NCBI RefSeq assembly: GCF_046630445.1
Contig: NC_092340.1
Location: forward strand, 360,324,001-360,388,000
Length of the DNA: 64,000 nucleotides
Origin: Rutidosis leptorrhynchoides
Taxonomy: Eukaryota; Streptophyta; Magnoliopsida; Asterales; Asteraceae
Direction: 5' to 3'
Below the pieces are notes generated by a model. That model saw nothing but the letters and a program-made list of their open reading frames with translations. It was not told the origin of the DNA and did not search any database. The stretch's first letter is position 1, and every line of letters starts with the position of its first letter. This document shows positions 12,191-24,445 of this stretch, one piece after another. The position numbers were made by a program, and so were the translations under genes.

Positions 12191-12960
12191 TTAAAATAAA
12201 TTTTCGTAATTTTAAGAAATTTAGATAAGAAGTAGAATAAAATTCTAAGTACTAAAACTAGAATGGCGAGAAATAAGAGAGAAAAAGATTGCGCGTCGAA
12301 AAATGTCGAAAAAGAAAAATGGTTGAAAAATAAAAGGTGACGGAAATAAAAGAAACTTATCAAAACTTAAAAATACTTAACTAATTTAACCTTATTACTA
12401 CAACTAACTTAAAATTATAATCGCAAATTGAAATTACTAATTGGAATGATAATTGATACATAGTAAAAGGTCTAAAAATATTAAAGCTTACAAGAAAAAC
12501 TAAATCCCAAATGGAAATAACTTAAAAAGAAACTAAAACGTAAAAAGGCGTCGCAAAATTCTAAAGCACCTAAATCTTAATCTAAAGAAAAAGCACTTAA
12601 GGAATTCTACGGCAAAGCCTAAAAATATAGGAGTAAAAATAACTATAGCAAAAACTAAGTTTAAAATTAATTATGAGCTAAAAATACAAAAGTTACGCTA
12701 CAACGATTAAAAAGGTACAAAATATAAAAATATACAAAAAGTTGTAAAAAGTACAATTTTTATAAAAAATATTATTTTTATATTATTTATTTTATAAAAC
12801 TACTAATTTTATAATTTAATTAAACTAATTAAACAAAATACATATATAAAGTAAAAAGTAAAAATAAAACTAAAATTAATAATAATAATAATAATTAAGT
12901 AATTAATAATAATAATAAATTTAAACCCGTGATTAGGGTTTTGTCCGTGTGTCAGAGGCT

Positions 12961-13008
12961 CTCCGCGAGTTGCGGTGAAAAGAGAATAAAACCCCGCGAG
13001 TCGCGGGG
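12961..13008. repeat. paired GC-rich palindromes in leader of C
   Basis: CTCCGCGAGTTGCGG (12961-12975) and the perfect CCCCGCGAGTCGCGGGG (12992-13008), 16 bp apart. The same motif family occurs in the LTRs of A and C. Confidence 0.8.
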
Positions 13009-13330
13009 ATTCAGAATTCAGTTGACAGATTGTACTTTTACGCGTTTTTCTTTATTTATTTATTTTTTTTTTTTTCTTTTTTTCTGTTTTTAATTTAAAT
13101 AAACGATTTTTAATAAAATTTATATTTTTATAAATTAAAATAAAGATAAAGAAACTTATAAAACTTAAATATTTAACAAAATCCTAAAAATACTTATATT
13201 TTTGTTTTTCTTTTTATATTTTTGAATATTTAAAACGTATTTTTACAAAAATGACTTTTAATAAAAGTAGATAAAAATCTTTTTTTTTTTTTTTATTATT
13301 AGCGTTGCGCTTCCGGCTTTTAAGAGTAAT

Positions 13331-13348
13331 TCCCCGGCAGCGGCGCCA
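13331..13348 (-). other. primer-binding site (tRNA-Asp type)
   Basis: On the minus strand TGGCGCCGCTGCCGGGGA follows the LTR end by a few bases. It closely matches the tRNA-Asp 3'-end complement that Athila elements use. Confidence 0.75.
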
Positions 13349-13356
13349 AAAATACT

Positions 13357-15348
13357 TGATGTCGAACGAGGTGTATATAAAATAGTTTATAATTTTAGCA
13401 GGAAATACTATTAAATACGATACAATTTTACACAAGATATTTATTTATTTATAGAATGGATATACTTAAACCTTGCTACAACACTTATAGGCAGTGTACC
13501 TAATCGTACAGTAGTGTAGTTTTTAGTAAGTCCGGTTCGTTCCACAGGGAAATCTTTAAGCAAAGCTCAACGCTATATTAGTTTACTTTTATAAAAATAC
13601 AAATATATATATATAAATAAAATTATTATTATAAAGGGGGGTTTTTACCGTTTAATGACCGGTTTGTCGATTTTAAAACTTTAGTCGCAGTTAAAACCTA
13701 ATGAAAAATATAAATACAAGACTTTATATTAAAGCATAAAGTAAATAACGATAATGAAATTGCGAATAATAAAAATGCGATAAAATTAAATTGCGATAAT
13801 TAAAAGTACGATAATTAAAAGTGCGATTAAATAAAATAACAATAAATAAAAGTGCGATAATTAGAAGTGCAATTAAATATAAAATAAAGGAAATTAAATA
13901 TGAAATAAAAGAATTATGCTTATTTAAACTTCCGTAATCATGATGTTTGACGTGTTGATTTTAGTTTTATGCCCATGGGTTAATTGTCCTTTGTCCTGGA
14001 TTATTCAATATGTCCGTCTGGTTTTTGTCCATAACAGTCCATCAGTCATAAATATAAATTGCAAGTGTCCTTGTCAAATTATTATTATACCCGAAGATAA
14101 ATATTCCAACTAATTGGGGATTCGAATTGTAACAAGGTTTTAATACTTTGTTTAATGAATACACCAGGTTATCGACTGCGTGTAAACCAAGGTTTTACTA
14201 CTTTGTTAACAATTACACCAATTACCCTTGAATGTAATTTCACCCCTGTTTTAATTATTCTAGTGGCTATTAATCCATTCCCGTGTCCGGTTAAATGAAC
14301 GATTATTCGTACATATAAATACCCCGCCCATCGTGTCCGATCGAGTGTATATGGTAATTTATAGGGACGCCCAATTGTAAATCTTTATATTAACATTAAC
14401 AAACTTTCATTTAGTTAAACAAATATAAAGCCCATTAATAGCCCATAGCCTAGTTTCCACAAGTGTCGTTCTTTTGTCCAAACCCCAATTATGGTACAAA
14501 GCCCAATTACCCAATTTTAGTAATTAGCCCAACATCATGATTACTTCGTTTTAAACAAGCATAATAATAACTTAGCTACGAGACATTAATATAAAAAGGT
14601 TGAACATAACTTACAATGATTAAAAATAGCGTAGCGTTACACGGACAGAATTTCGACTTACACCCTTACAACATTCGCTAACATACCCTTATTATTAGAA
14701 TTATAATTAAAATTAAAATATAAATTATAAATATAAATATATTACGTTGAAGAGGAAGAGAAAAAAAAGATATATGGTATCTTTTTGATCAGAATTCGGG
14801 TTGATTTTATAGCCAGATTTGATTTTTGGGGCTCCGCGACTCGCGGCAAAAAGGCCTTCAAACTCCGCGAGTCGCGGAGAGGTATTTTCATTTTACTCCC
14901 TTGGAGTTTCTGGCTGCCGACAGTTTTTAATATATATATATAATATATATATAATTAATATAATTAATTATATATTATATTATATTTATATATATAGTTA
15001 ACTTGTAATTTTTAGTCCGTTGCGTCGAGCGTTAAGAGTTGACTCTGGTCCCGGTTCCGGATTTTCGAACGTCCTCGCGTACAATTTAATATCTTGTACT
15101 TTGCGTTTTGAATCTTGTACTCTTGTGATTTCGAGACGTTTCTTATCAATAATTGGAACCTTTTTGATTGTCTTTTGTTCTTTTGAGCTTTTTGGTCGTT
15201 TGCGTCTTCAAATCGTCGAATCTGTCTTTTGTCTTCACCTTTTTTTTATTTAAACGAATATCACTTGTAAATAGAACAATTGCAACTAAAAGCTTGTCTT
15301 TCTTGAGGAATAATGCCATGAAATATATGTTCGTTTTTAGCATTATCA
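13357..15348 (-). repeat. Athila C 5' LTR
   Basis: 1992-bp LTR. On the minus strand it begins TGATAATGCC and ends CGACATCA. Paired palindromes at 14832-14846 and 14863-14879 and a TATAAAAT box (14804-14811, minus strand) reproduce the promoter layout of LTR A. Confidence 0.9.
14804..14879 (-). promoter_or_regulatory. LTR C promoter: paired palindromes plus TATA box
   Basis: Minus-strand TATAAAAT at 14811-14804. Upstream lie CCGCGAGTCGCGGAG (14846-14832) and CTCCGCGACTCGCGGAG (14879-14863). The gap from the nearer palindrome to TATA is about 20 bp, as in LTR A. Confidence 0.65.
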
Positions 15349-16432
15349 GCAGCCCACTCTGTGGCCCGAAACCCTAGCCCATGCGATCGCATGGCTGGGA
15401 AACTGAGGACTAATGCAATCGCATGAGCCCATCTGACACGCCAGACTGCAGCCTGAATTAATTACGAATAATTATTATTATTATTATTATTATATTTAAA
15501 CCCTAATTAGGGTTATATATTATATATATTAATTTAGTTTTTATTATTAATTTGTATTATTTAGTTTAATTAAATTGTAAAATTAATAGTTTTATAAAAT
15601 AAATAATATAAAAATAATATTTTTATAAAAATTGTAATTTTTACAACTTTTTGTATATTTTTATATTTTGTCCCTTTTTAATCGTTTTAGCGTAATATTT
15701 GTATTTTTAGCTCATATTTAGTTTTAAACTTAGTTTTTGCCATAGTTATTTTTACTTCTAGATTTTTAGGCTTTGACGTAGAATTCCTTAAGTGCTTTTT
15801 CTTTAGACTAAGATTTAGGTACTTTAGAATTTTGTGACGCCTTTTTAAGTTTTAGTTTCTTTTTAAGTTATTTTCATTTGGAATATAGTTTTTTCGGTAA
15901 GCTTTAATATTTTTAGACGACTTTTACCTATGTATCAATTATCATTCCAATTAGTAACATCAATTTGCGATTATAATTTTAAGTTAGTTGTAGTAATAAG
16001 GTTAGGTTAGTCAAGTATTTTTAAGTTTTATAAGTTTCTTTTATTTTTCCGTCACCTTTTATTTTTCAACCATTTTTCTTTTTCGACCTTTTTCGACACG
16101 CTCTTTTTCTTTCTTATTTCTCGCTATTCTAGTTTTAGGACATAGATTTTTATTCTACTTCTTATCTAAATTTCTTAAAATTACGAAAATTTATTTTAAG
16201 TGGTTAAATTGATAGACATCAAAATTTTCTGGTTCATAGTAATAGTTGGATTTGTACGTGGACCGGGTTATTGGAGCCAAACAGTCCTCAATTATATTGA
16301 GACCAAACGAATCCTGCCCCTCTGCTGCATCTTTTGGCTATTCGAAACGTGGGCAAAATCAGAAAAGTCTATTGATTGGATAACTTATTATAATTTTTCT
16401 TTCCTTTTAAAAACTAATAGGATATTCAGTGA
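15349..16432 (+). other. Athila B leader, 3' portion
   Basis: Leader sequence upstream of gag, homologous to that of C in its gag-proximal part. It includes the palindromes CCATGCGATCGCATGG (15379-15394) and ATGCAATCGCAT (15413-15424), plus a 93-codon ORF (16200-16481) overlapping gag. The LTR-proximal part and primer-binding site are displaced by the insertion of C. Confidence 0.65.
15379..15424. repeat. paired CATGCGATCGCATG palindromes in leader of B
   Basis: CCATGCGATCGCATGG at 15379-15394 and a second, slightly altered copy at 15413-15424. Same motif as in LTR B (28407-28455), and unlike the CCGCGACTCGCGG type in the leader of C. Confidence 0.8.
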
Positions 16433-18170
16433 ATGCACCGAGCAAGACGTTCACCACCTTTTGTACGTTCACCACCTGTAACTAGATCAAGACATTTAGC
16501 AAATATTACTGCCGTTGATTTTTCTTTAGAATCGTCATCCAGTCGACCAAGTACTCCAGTTCAAATTTCCGATAATCCATTTTTTGAACCCGACCTCACA
16601 ATTGAGAATCCGGAGAATATTCAGGAACGATTCGTAGATCCTGAACCACTAAACTTTCCTCTGGAACCACCAATCATTCAAATAGAGATTGTTGAGGAAC
16701 GAACAATTAAATCAGAATCCTCTAGTGATTCCGATTCAACAAATTCAATTATGGAGAATCTGGAACCTTTAAGTATGGAAGACCGAATGAGAGCTAAACG
16801 CACTGGCCAAGGTCACGCAATTACTCATCCAGACATTAATGCGCCAGATTATGAAATCAAAGGACAAATTCTACACATGGTGACTAATCAATGCCAATTT
16901 AGTGGTGCGCCGAAGGAAGATCCAAATGAACATCTACGTACCTTTAATAGGATCTGCACACTATTTAAAATCCGAGAAGTGGAGGATGAACAGATATATC
17001 TCATGTTATTTCCCTGGACTTTAAAGAGAGAAGCCAAAGATTGGTTGGAATCGTTACCTGAAGGGGCGATTGATACATGGGATGTTTTAGTTGACAAATT
17101 TCTTAAACAATTCTTTCCGGCATCTAAAGCCGTAAGACTTCAAGCAGAAATTGTTACGTTTACACAGAAGCCAAATAAAACTCTATATGAGGCGTGGACT
17201 AGATATGGAAAGTTATTAAGAGGATGTCCGCAACATGGTTTAGACACCTGTCAAATAGTACAAATATTCTACCAAGGATGCGACATCACTACAAGGAAAG
17301 ACATAGATATAGCAGCTGGTGGTTCTATTATGAAGAAAACCGAAACTGATGCTTACAAAATTATTGATAACACTGCTTCCCACTCACATGAGTGGCACTA
17401 AGAAAAAGATATCATTAGATCATCTAAAGCAGCTAGAGCCAATTCTAGCCATGACTTAGATTCCATTTCCGCAAAGATAGATGCTGTCGAGAGACGAATG
17501 GAAAAGATGACTAAAGATATTCACTCAATACGAATTAGTTATGAGCAGTGTGGAGGACCACATTTGACAAAAGATTGTCTCAGTATTGAATTAACAATGG
17601 AACAAAGAGAGAATATTTCATACATAAACCAAAGGCCTGGAAATAATTATCAGAATAATTATCAACCGCCAAGACCTATTTACAATCAAAATCAGAACTA
17701 TAACCGAAATATTCCATACAACAACCAACAAGGTCCTAGCAATCAACAAGTATCCAATAATAATTACAATCAGCAAAGACCTAATTTTCAAAACAAACCA
17801 CCACAACAAATCGATGATAAAAAGCCAAATTTAGAAGATATGATGACGAAGCTAGTTGAAACTCAAACGCAGTTTTTCACATCTCAAAAACAAACCAATG
17901 AACAAAATGCTCAAGCATTTAGAAATCAACAAGCTTCTATTCAAAATCTGGAACAAGAAGTAAGTAACCTAGCAAGGTTAATAGGTGAAAGAAAACCGGG
18001 AAGTCTACCTAGTGATACAAATGCTAACCCCCGGAATGAAACAGCTAAAGCCATTACCACAAGAAGTGGTACAACACTTAAACCACCTGAAATACCTGTA
18101 ACTTCTGATGAAGCTATTCTTACTTCACAAGAACCACAACCTAATCAAGAAAAAAGAACCGGTAGTTGAA
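16433..18170 (+). pseudogene. Athila B gag
   Basis: Gag region homologous to C's: retrotransposon gag domain (AKDWLESLPEG), then a zinc-knuckle segment (EQCGGPHLTKDC, near 17545), an asparagine/glutamine-rich linker (QNYNRNIPYNNQQGPSNQQ) and a short coiled-coil-like stretch. It is broken in a small number of places, so this copy probably no longer makes a full gag. The start at 16433 is supported by the matching start in C. Confidence 0.8.
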
Positions 18171-21100
18171 AAGGTTAATGAAGACAACACAGTTAAGGCT
18201 AAACCTTATGTTAAACCATATCAACCACCACTTCCTTACCCGAGTAAAATAAAGAAAGAGAAACTTGAAGCCGAGCAATCCAAATTCTTGGATATGTTTA
18301 AACAGATAAATGTAAATCTTCCTTTCATTGATGTGATTTCAGGAATGCCTAGATATGCTAAATTCTTGAAAGATCTAATTTCAAATAGAAAGAAAATGGA
18401 AGAACTCTTGGCTGTTACTATGAATGCTAATTGTTCAGCAGTGCTGTTGAATAAGATACCAGAAAAATTATCTGATCCAGGAAGTTTCACAATTCCATGT
18501 TTTCTGGGTAGTCTTAGTTCAATAGAAGCATTGGCAGACTTAGGTGCTAGTATAAATCTAATGCCGTATTCACTATACGCTAAACTAGACCTTGGAGAAT
18601 TGAAACCAACCAGAATAAGCATACAACTAGCCGATAGATCAATAAAATATCCTAGAGGGATAATGGAGAACATGCTAGTTAAAGTTGGTACTTTAGTATT
18701 TCCAGTAGATTTTGTTGTTTTGGACATGGAAGAAGATTCTCAAGTTCCTCTCATATTAGGAAGACCATTCTTAAACACGGCTAAAGCAATGATAGACGTG
18801 TTCGGTAAGAAATTGACCCTAAGTATAGAGGATGAGAGTGTTACCTTTTCAGTTGATAGAGCAATGCAACAACCACAATCTGCAGATGATACATGTTATT
18901 ATATTCAAACTATAGATGCACATGCAGAATTATTAGAAGAATTTCCAGAATTACAAGGAACGGGAGAATGTTCTTTAGGAGAAAGTAATGAACCAATTGA
19001 TGAAGCTGAAATGTTAGCTACACTAATAGCTAATGGATATGAACCAACAACAGAAGAAATTCAAATGCTAAAAGAAGAAGACATATATCGATACAAATCA
19101 TCGATAGAAGAACCTCCGAAATTAGAGTTAAAGCCACTTCCAAACCATTTGGAATACGCTTATTTACATGGTGAATCTGAATTACCTGTAATAATATCGT
19201 CTTCTCTTACTGAAAATGAGAAATCACAACTCATTTCTGTGTTGAAAGCTCATAAACCAGCCATTGCATGGAAGATTCATGATATTAAAGGAATAAGTCC
19301 TTCGTATTGCACACATAAAATCCTTATGGAAGAAGGTCATAAAACGTATGTGCAACGCCAACGAAGACTAAATCCTAATATGCAAGATGTAGTTAAGAAA
19401 GAGATTATTAAACTGCTAGATGCAGGTCTAATTTATCCAATCTCTGATAGTCCATGGGTAAGCCCAGTTCAATGCGTGCCTAAGAAGGGTGGCATGACTG
19501 TCATTACAAATGAGAAAAATGAGCTTATTCCTACTAGGACTGTAACAGGATGGTGTGTGTGTATTGATTATAGAAAATTAAATGACGCCACCAGAAAAGA
19601 TCACTTTCCCTTACCTTTCATAGATCAAATGTTGGAAAGATTAGCCGAAAATAGTTACTATTGTTTTCTAGATGGATTTTCCGGATATTTTCAAATTCCA
19701 ATAGCACCCGAAGATCAAGAGAAAACCACATTCACGTGCCCTTATGGTACTTTTGCTTACAAACGCATGCCATTTGGACTTTGCAACGCCCCTGCAACCT
19801 TTCAAAGGTGTATGATGGCGATTTTTCATGACATGATAGAAGAATGCATGGAAGTTTTCATGGATGACTTTTCAGTCTTCGGTGATACATTTGAATTATG
19901 TCTAGTTAATCTGGAACGAATGCTTATTAGATGCGAACAATCAAATCTAGTACTTAATTGGGAGAAATGCCATTTCATGGTTAAAGAAGGCATCGTTCTT
20001 GGTCATAAAATTTCAAAAGAAGGAATTGAAGTGGATAGAGCTAAGGTAGATGTAATTGCTAAACTTCCACATCCCACCAATGTTAGAGGAGTTAGGAGTT
20101 TTCTAGGGCATGCCGGTTTTTACCGACGTTTCATAAAAGATTTTTCTAAAATTGCCACTCCTATGAATAAACTCCTAGAAAAAGATGCTCCATTCATCTT
20201 TTCAGATGAATGTATCAAATATTTTAATATTCTTAAAGAGAAACTCACTAATGCGCCGATCATGATAACACCAAATTGGAATCTACCATTTGAACTAATG
20301 TGCGATGCAAGTGATTTTGCAATGGGAGCCGTTTTAGGACAAAGAATTGAAAAACGATTTCAACCTATATATTATGCTAGTAAGACGTTACAAGGAGCAC
20401 AAATGAACTATACAACTACTGAAAAAGAACTCCTTGCTATTGTCTTTGCTTTTGACAAATTTCGATCATATCTCGTTCTAGCAAAAACGGTGGTCTATAC
20501 CGACCATTCTGCTCTTAGATACCTATTTTCAAAACAAGATGCTAAACCAAGATTAATCCGTTGGATCTTACTCTTACAAGAGTTTGATATTGAAATCCGA
20601 GATAAAAAAGGAGCAGAAAATCTCGCCGCTGATCATCTTTCTCTTCTTGAAAATCCCGAATTAGAAGTTCTAAATGAACCGGCCATACAAGACAACTTTC
20701 CTGATGAATATCTATTGAAGATAGATTATAATGAAATCTCATGGTTTGCAGACTATGCAAACTACTTAGTTTGTGGATTCCTTGAAAAAGGATTATCGTA
20801 CCAAAGACGAAAAAAATTCTTCAGTGATATAAAACACTATTTTTGGGAAGATCCACATCTGTTTAAAAGTTGTCCCGATGGAATAATTTGCCGATGTGTA
20901 TTTGGAGATGAAGCTAGTAAAATTTTAAACCATTGTCACACAGGACCAACAGGAGGGCATTATGGGCCTCAACTAACAGCAAGAAAAGTTTATGATGCTG
21001 GATTCTATTGGCCTACAATTTACAAAGACGCACACCTTCTTTGCAAATCCTGTGATGCTTGTCAAAGGGCCGGAAAAATAAGTCAACGTGATGAAATGCC

Positions 21101-22031
21101 ACAAAATGTCATCCAAGTATGTGAAGTATTTGACATTTGGGGTATTGACTTTATGGGTCCATTTCCAAAATCTCATAATAATCTATATATACTCGTAGCC
21201 ATTGATTATGTATCTAAATGGGCGGAAGCACAAGCTCTCCCAACTAACGATGCACGAGTTGTAGTCAACTTTTTAAAACGTCTTTTTGCAAGGTTTGGAA
21301 CACCGAAAGCTTTAATAAGTGATCGGGGTACTCATTTCTGTAATAATCAACTTGAGAAAGTTCTTAAAAGATATGGAGTAACTCATAAAATCTCCACCGC
21401 ATATCATCCACAAACAAGTGGACAAGTTGAAAATACCAACCGAGCTTTAAAATGTATTCTAGAGAAAACCGTTGGATCAAATCCGAAGGAATGGTCCATT
21501 AAATTGGAGGATGCACTCTGGGCTTTTAGAACAGCCTACAAAACTCCAATTGGAACCACACCTTTTAGACTTGTTTATGGAAAAGCATGTCATCTTCCAG
21601 TAGAAATTGAACACAAAGCATTTTGGGCTTTGAAGACATGTAATCTTGATTTACATGAAGCCGGACGTCTACGATTAAGTCAACTAAACGAATTAGAAGA
21701 ATTAAGACATGAAGCATACGATAATTCGTTAATCTATAAGGAAAGAACGAAGAAATGGCATGATAAAAGAATCAGAAGTTCAAAAGAATTTAAAGAAGGA
21801 GACAAAGTTCTTCTTTTCAATTCACGATTCAAGCTATTTCCTGGAAAATTGAAATCAAGATGGTCTGGACCATTCATAGTCAAAAGAGTTTTCCCATACG
21901 GAACGATAGAATTAATAAATTCAAATGGGATTGAATTTAAAGTTAATGGTCACAGAGTTAAACACTACATAGATAGTCCGATGGAAGTTGACAATGAAGT
22001 TAATCACAATTTCGATACCACAGCTAACTAA
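18171..22031 (+). CDS. Athila B pol (PR-RT-RNaseH-INT)
   Basis: A long open pol frame. Protease has [11 protein letters not shown] (near 18540). Reverse transcriptase runs from about 19450 to 19900 with FMDDF (near 19860). RNase H has [14 protein letters not shown] (near 20305) and [10 protein letters not shown]. Integrase has an HHCC zinc finger ([10 protein letters not shown] ... CKSCDAC, 20930-21070) and a catalytic triad D (GIDFMGPF, near 21143), D (ISDRGTHF, near 21318) and E (GQVENTNR, near 21425). A C-terminal region ([15 protein letters not shown]) precedes the stop. I see no chromodomain, as expected for Athila. It is the only full integrase of this family in view. Confidence 0.9.
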   Translation, partial: KVNEDNTVKAKPYVKPYQPPLPYPSKIKKEKLEAEQSKFLDMFKQINVNLPFIDVISGMPRYAKFLKDLISNRKKMEELLAVTMNANCSAVLLNKIPEKLSDPGSFTIPCFLGSLSSIEALADLGASINLMPYSLYAKLDLGELKPTRISIQLADRSIKYPRGIMENMLVKVGTLVFPVDFVVLDMEEDSQVPLILGRPFLNTAKAMIDVFGKKLTLSIEDESVTFSVDRAMQQPQSADDTCYYIQTIDAHAELLEEFPELQGTGECSLGESNEPIDEAEMLATLIANGYEPTTEEIQMLKEEDIYRYKSSIEEPPKLELKPLPNHLEYAYLHGESELPVIISSSLTENEKSQLISVLKAHKPAIAWKIHDIKGISPSYCTHKILMEEGHKTYVQRQRRLNPNMQDVVKKEIIKLLDAGLIYPISDSPWVSPVQCVPKKGGMTVITNEKNELIPTRTVTGWCVCIDYRKLNDATRKDHFPLPFIDQMLERLAENSYYCFLDGFSGYFQIPIAPEDQEKTTFTCPYGTFAYKRMPFGLCNAPATFQRCMMAIFHDMIEECMEVFMDDFSVFGDTFELCLVNLERMLIRCEQSNLVLNWEKCHFMVKEGIVLGHKISKEGIEVDRAKVDVIAKLPHPTNVRGVRSFLGHAGFYRRFIKDFSKIATPMNKLLEKDAPFIFSDECIKYFNILKEKLTNAPIMITPNWNLPFELMCDASDFAMGAVLGQRIEKRFQPIYYASKTLQGAQMNYTTTEKELLAIVFAFDKFRSYLVLAKTVVYTDHSALRYLFSKQDAKPRLIRWILLLQEFDIEIRDKKGAENLAADHLSLLENPELEVLNEPAIQDNFPDEYLLKIDYNEISWFADYANYLVCGFLEKGLSYQRRKKFFSDIKHYFWEDPHLFKSCPDGIICRCVFGDEASKILNHCHTGPTGGHYGPQLTARKVYDAGFYWPTIYKDAHLLCKSCDACQRAGKISQRDEMPQNVIQVCEVFDIWGIDFMGPFPKSHNNLYILVAIDYVSKWAEAQALPTNDARVVVNFLKRLFARFGTPKALISDRGTHFCNNQLEKVLKRYGVTHKISTAYHPQTSGQVENTNRALKCILEKTVGSNPKEWSIKLEDALWAFRTAYKTPIGTTPFRLVYGKACHLPVEIEHKAFWALKTCNLDLHEAGRLRLSQLNELEELRHEAYDNSLIYKERTKKWHDKRIRSSKEFKEGDKVLLFNSRFKLFPGKLKSRWSGPFIVKRVFPYGTIELINSNGIEFKVNGHRVKHYIDSPMEVDNEVNHNFDTTAN

Positions 22032-22186
22032 GTGTGGGGAGAATCAAGGGGTTTATGTATTTCTGTTAGAGTTAGATTGTCTGTTTTCGTGTAGTTCTCG
22101 AAAATGGAACCCGAATGGTCTTTCCCTAGCAGACCCTAAAGAACTAGTCTTCTCCCCCCATTCTGAATTTTTATTTTTTTTAGAAA

Positions 22187-22603
22187 ATGAAGACTGCCTG
22201 TGAACTAAACCATGGTCTAATGCTACACGCTTTGATCACTAAACGTAATAATGACACACTTCCGAGTGAAATAGTATCAGTAATCAGAGAAAGAATGGAC
22301 GGAGTTAGAAAAGAATCCAGATGCGAAGATAATAAGTTACAATTTGGTAAAGTAAAATCAAAATCCGCAGCGAAAAGAAGAGCACGACACCTAAAAAGAT
22401 GTCACAAATGCGGAAAATGGTCACATGGAGGTAAATGTTCAAATAATCAAACCTATTCAAACACCGAATTTGTTACTTTATGCAGAGACAGACCGTTCAT
22501 ATGTTTAGAAGAAAAGACACTGAATGCTCGAGGTTACGCCTATGTAGCTATGGAAAACCAATTAAACCGACTATCTTATGAATGGGATAGATCGTATAAC
22601 TAA
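22187..22603 (+). CDS. Athila B small basic zinc-knuckle ORF
   Basis: A 138-codon ATG ORF 155 bp after the pol stop. It has a basic segment (KSKSAAKRRARHLKR), then a knuckle CHKCGKWSHGGKC (C-x2-C-x4-H-x3-C), then a conserved tail. Most residues are shared with the A copy (7-378), and differences are scattered substitutions. Function unknown. Basic charge plus a zinc knuckle suggests nucleic-acid binding (inference). Confidence 0.55.
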   Translation: MKTACELNHGLMLHALITKRNNDTLPSEIVSVIRERMDGVRKESRCEDNKLQFGKVKSKSAAKRRARHLKRCHKCGKWSHGGKCSNNQTYSNTEFVTLCRDRPFICLEEKTLNARGYAYVAMENQLNRLSYEWDRSYN

Positions 22604-24445
22604 GAAATCTATATCACAGGTAAGTCTGTACAGTTTTTATTTTATTTTTTTTATTTTTAACCTTTTGATAATAAACGCTAATTTGTTCGCTATAAAGTAT
22701 TAAATTGGTATTGAATAAAATTAGGTTTGGCGACCGAAATTATTGATATCATTCAAAAATTTATTACATCACTGCGAAATTTAACGTTTATTCTTAAGGT
22801 ATAAATATCTTTAATCAATCAACCCAAAATATTTCAAAAATTCGTCATGAGTTAAATTAGGTCTTGGAACCGAAATTACTTTACCGAAAAGAGGAGCGCA
22901 TATTTTTGATAATATTTGATTGATTAAAGTGGGATAAAAAGCCAAAAAGATTTTTAATTTTATTTTTACCATGTTTTTAAAATTAATATATAAATCTTAA
23001 ATTAATATTGTAAACTTTGTAAAATCAATATATTTAAAATTATATTTGAAAAATTAATATAAGTTTGGTGTGAATTTATAATATGAATTTTTAAATTAAG
23101 TTTGGTGTGAATTTTTAATATGAATTTTAATTTTATGCATTTTAAATTGTAAGTTTGGTGTGAATTTTTAATATTAATTTTGAATTTTATATTTAAGTTG
23201 TGTGAATTTAAAAACAAAAATTTACTTTATCTCATTAAGTTAAAAATATGATTTTTAAAATTCGTCGTAAGTTGAAGACTAGGTCTTTGAACCGAAATTG
23301 CTTTACCCGAGGGAGGGACGAGAACTTTTATTATCATTATTTTTAATCTTATTGAATTAAAGTATGCCAAAAAAATTAAAAAACCCAAAAATCTTAGCTT
23401 TTAAAACAATCGCTACAAAAAGACAAATTTTAAAATTTTGTCGCAGGACGGACTAGGACTTCGATCCGAAACGACCTCGTCCTAAATAACAAGGGAAACA
23501 AAATTTTAAAATTAATTACTTAATTGTTTTAATTAATATAAGATGTTAAAAAAAAAAAAAAAAGCAAACTCCGCGACTCGCGGAGTTTGAAGGCCCAAAC
23601 ACCGTGAGTCGCGGGAGGATCGGATTACAGAAAAAAATATAAGAGCTGGAACAGCTCAGTCCCAACCCAAAACAAAGAAGAATACTGCGAAATAACTGCA
23701 CGAAAAAACCCGAAAAATACACCCCAAAATCACAATTTTTAACAGTTAATCATCAAATCTTTTACTAAAATCATGTTGAGAATGATGTTATCAAGGAATT
23801 ACTCAAGAAAAACGGTAAATTTCTACACCTAAACACCATTTAATCCGAAAATTAGTGTTCTTGAGCAATTTTTTCCCCAATTTGATTTTGATGCTTTTTA
23901 GTGTAATTATGCTTAAATTGATTATGTATTATGCTTGTATAACCTAGATTGATGCTATTTAACATGATTAGAAGCCTTAAACTTCAAATTTTGAGTAATC
24001 TAGGGTTTGTGTTCTTGAGCAAATTTGGGGCTTTTTTGATATAAACAGGTTATGGCCGATTTTTGTCATGAATTGTTGCTAAATTAAGTAGTGTAACATG
24101 TTTAGGTAGTTAAATGATCCAAACTTTGAGCCTAAACATGATTTTGAGAATTAAAGTGGACTTTTTCAAGTCTAAAATTCATGAACTTGATTTTTGAGAG
24201 ATAATGCCATTTGAAACTTGTTTAATTGCTAGTAATGATTATTTTGACATGTTATTTAAGTTGAATGCTTATGAACTTGGTGAACATTTTCGTATATGCT
24301 TATTTGAAAAAATGTAGATTTGATAAAAATGTGAAAATGAGCTTAAGTTTGATATAAATTGATCATGTCATTGTAATTATTTTGATTGATGATTTTGCTG
24401 ACACTAATGCATATTTGGATGCACAAAAATTGTGTTTGATGTGTT
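22604..24445 (+). other. Athila B spacer before env-like ORF
   Basis: AT-rich, collinear with 379-2423 of A. It holds the repeated CCGAAATTA motif (near 22732, 22868 and 23290), GTTTGGTGTGAATTTTTAA repeats (23060-23185), a short A run, palindromes CTCCGCGACTCGCGGAG (23569-23585) and CCGTGAGTCGCGG (23602-23614), and a counterpart of the candidate env leader exon near 23773. Confidence 0.6.
23569..23614. repeat. paired GC-rich palindromes before env-like gene (B)
   Basis: CTCCGCGACTCGCGGAG at 23569-23585 and CCGTGAGTCGCGG at 23602-23614. B therefore carries the CCGCGACTCGCGG type here but the CATGCGATCGCATG type in its leader and LTR. Confidence 0.8.

Larger units (their letters stand above)
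11958..13356 (-). other. Athila C leader (5' untranslated region) with PBS
   Basis: AT-rich leader between 5' LTR and gag. It contains paired palindromes (12961-12975 and 12992-13008) and the primer-binding site next to the LTR. Apart from the leader ORF at 11909-12190, no gene is apparent. Confidence 0.7.
7796..15348 (-). mobile_element. Athila-type element C, 5' half, reverse orientation
   Basis: Minus-strand Athila copy with, from right to left, a 5' LTR (13357-15348), primer-binding site, leader, and gag-pol running into the RNase H region. It is cut at 7796 by the insertion of A. The rest of pol, the env-like region and the 3' LTR should lie beyond the left end of the window. The U3 terminus (15348) abuts element B's leader, and GCAGC (15349-15353) is the expected target duplication. 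The visible coding part looks whole apart from the insertion. Confidence 0.85.
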
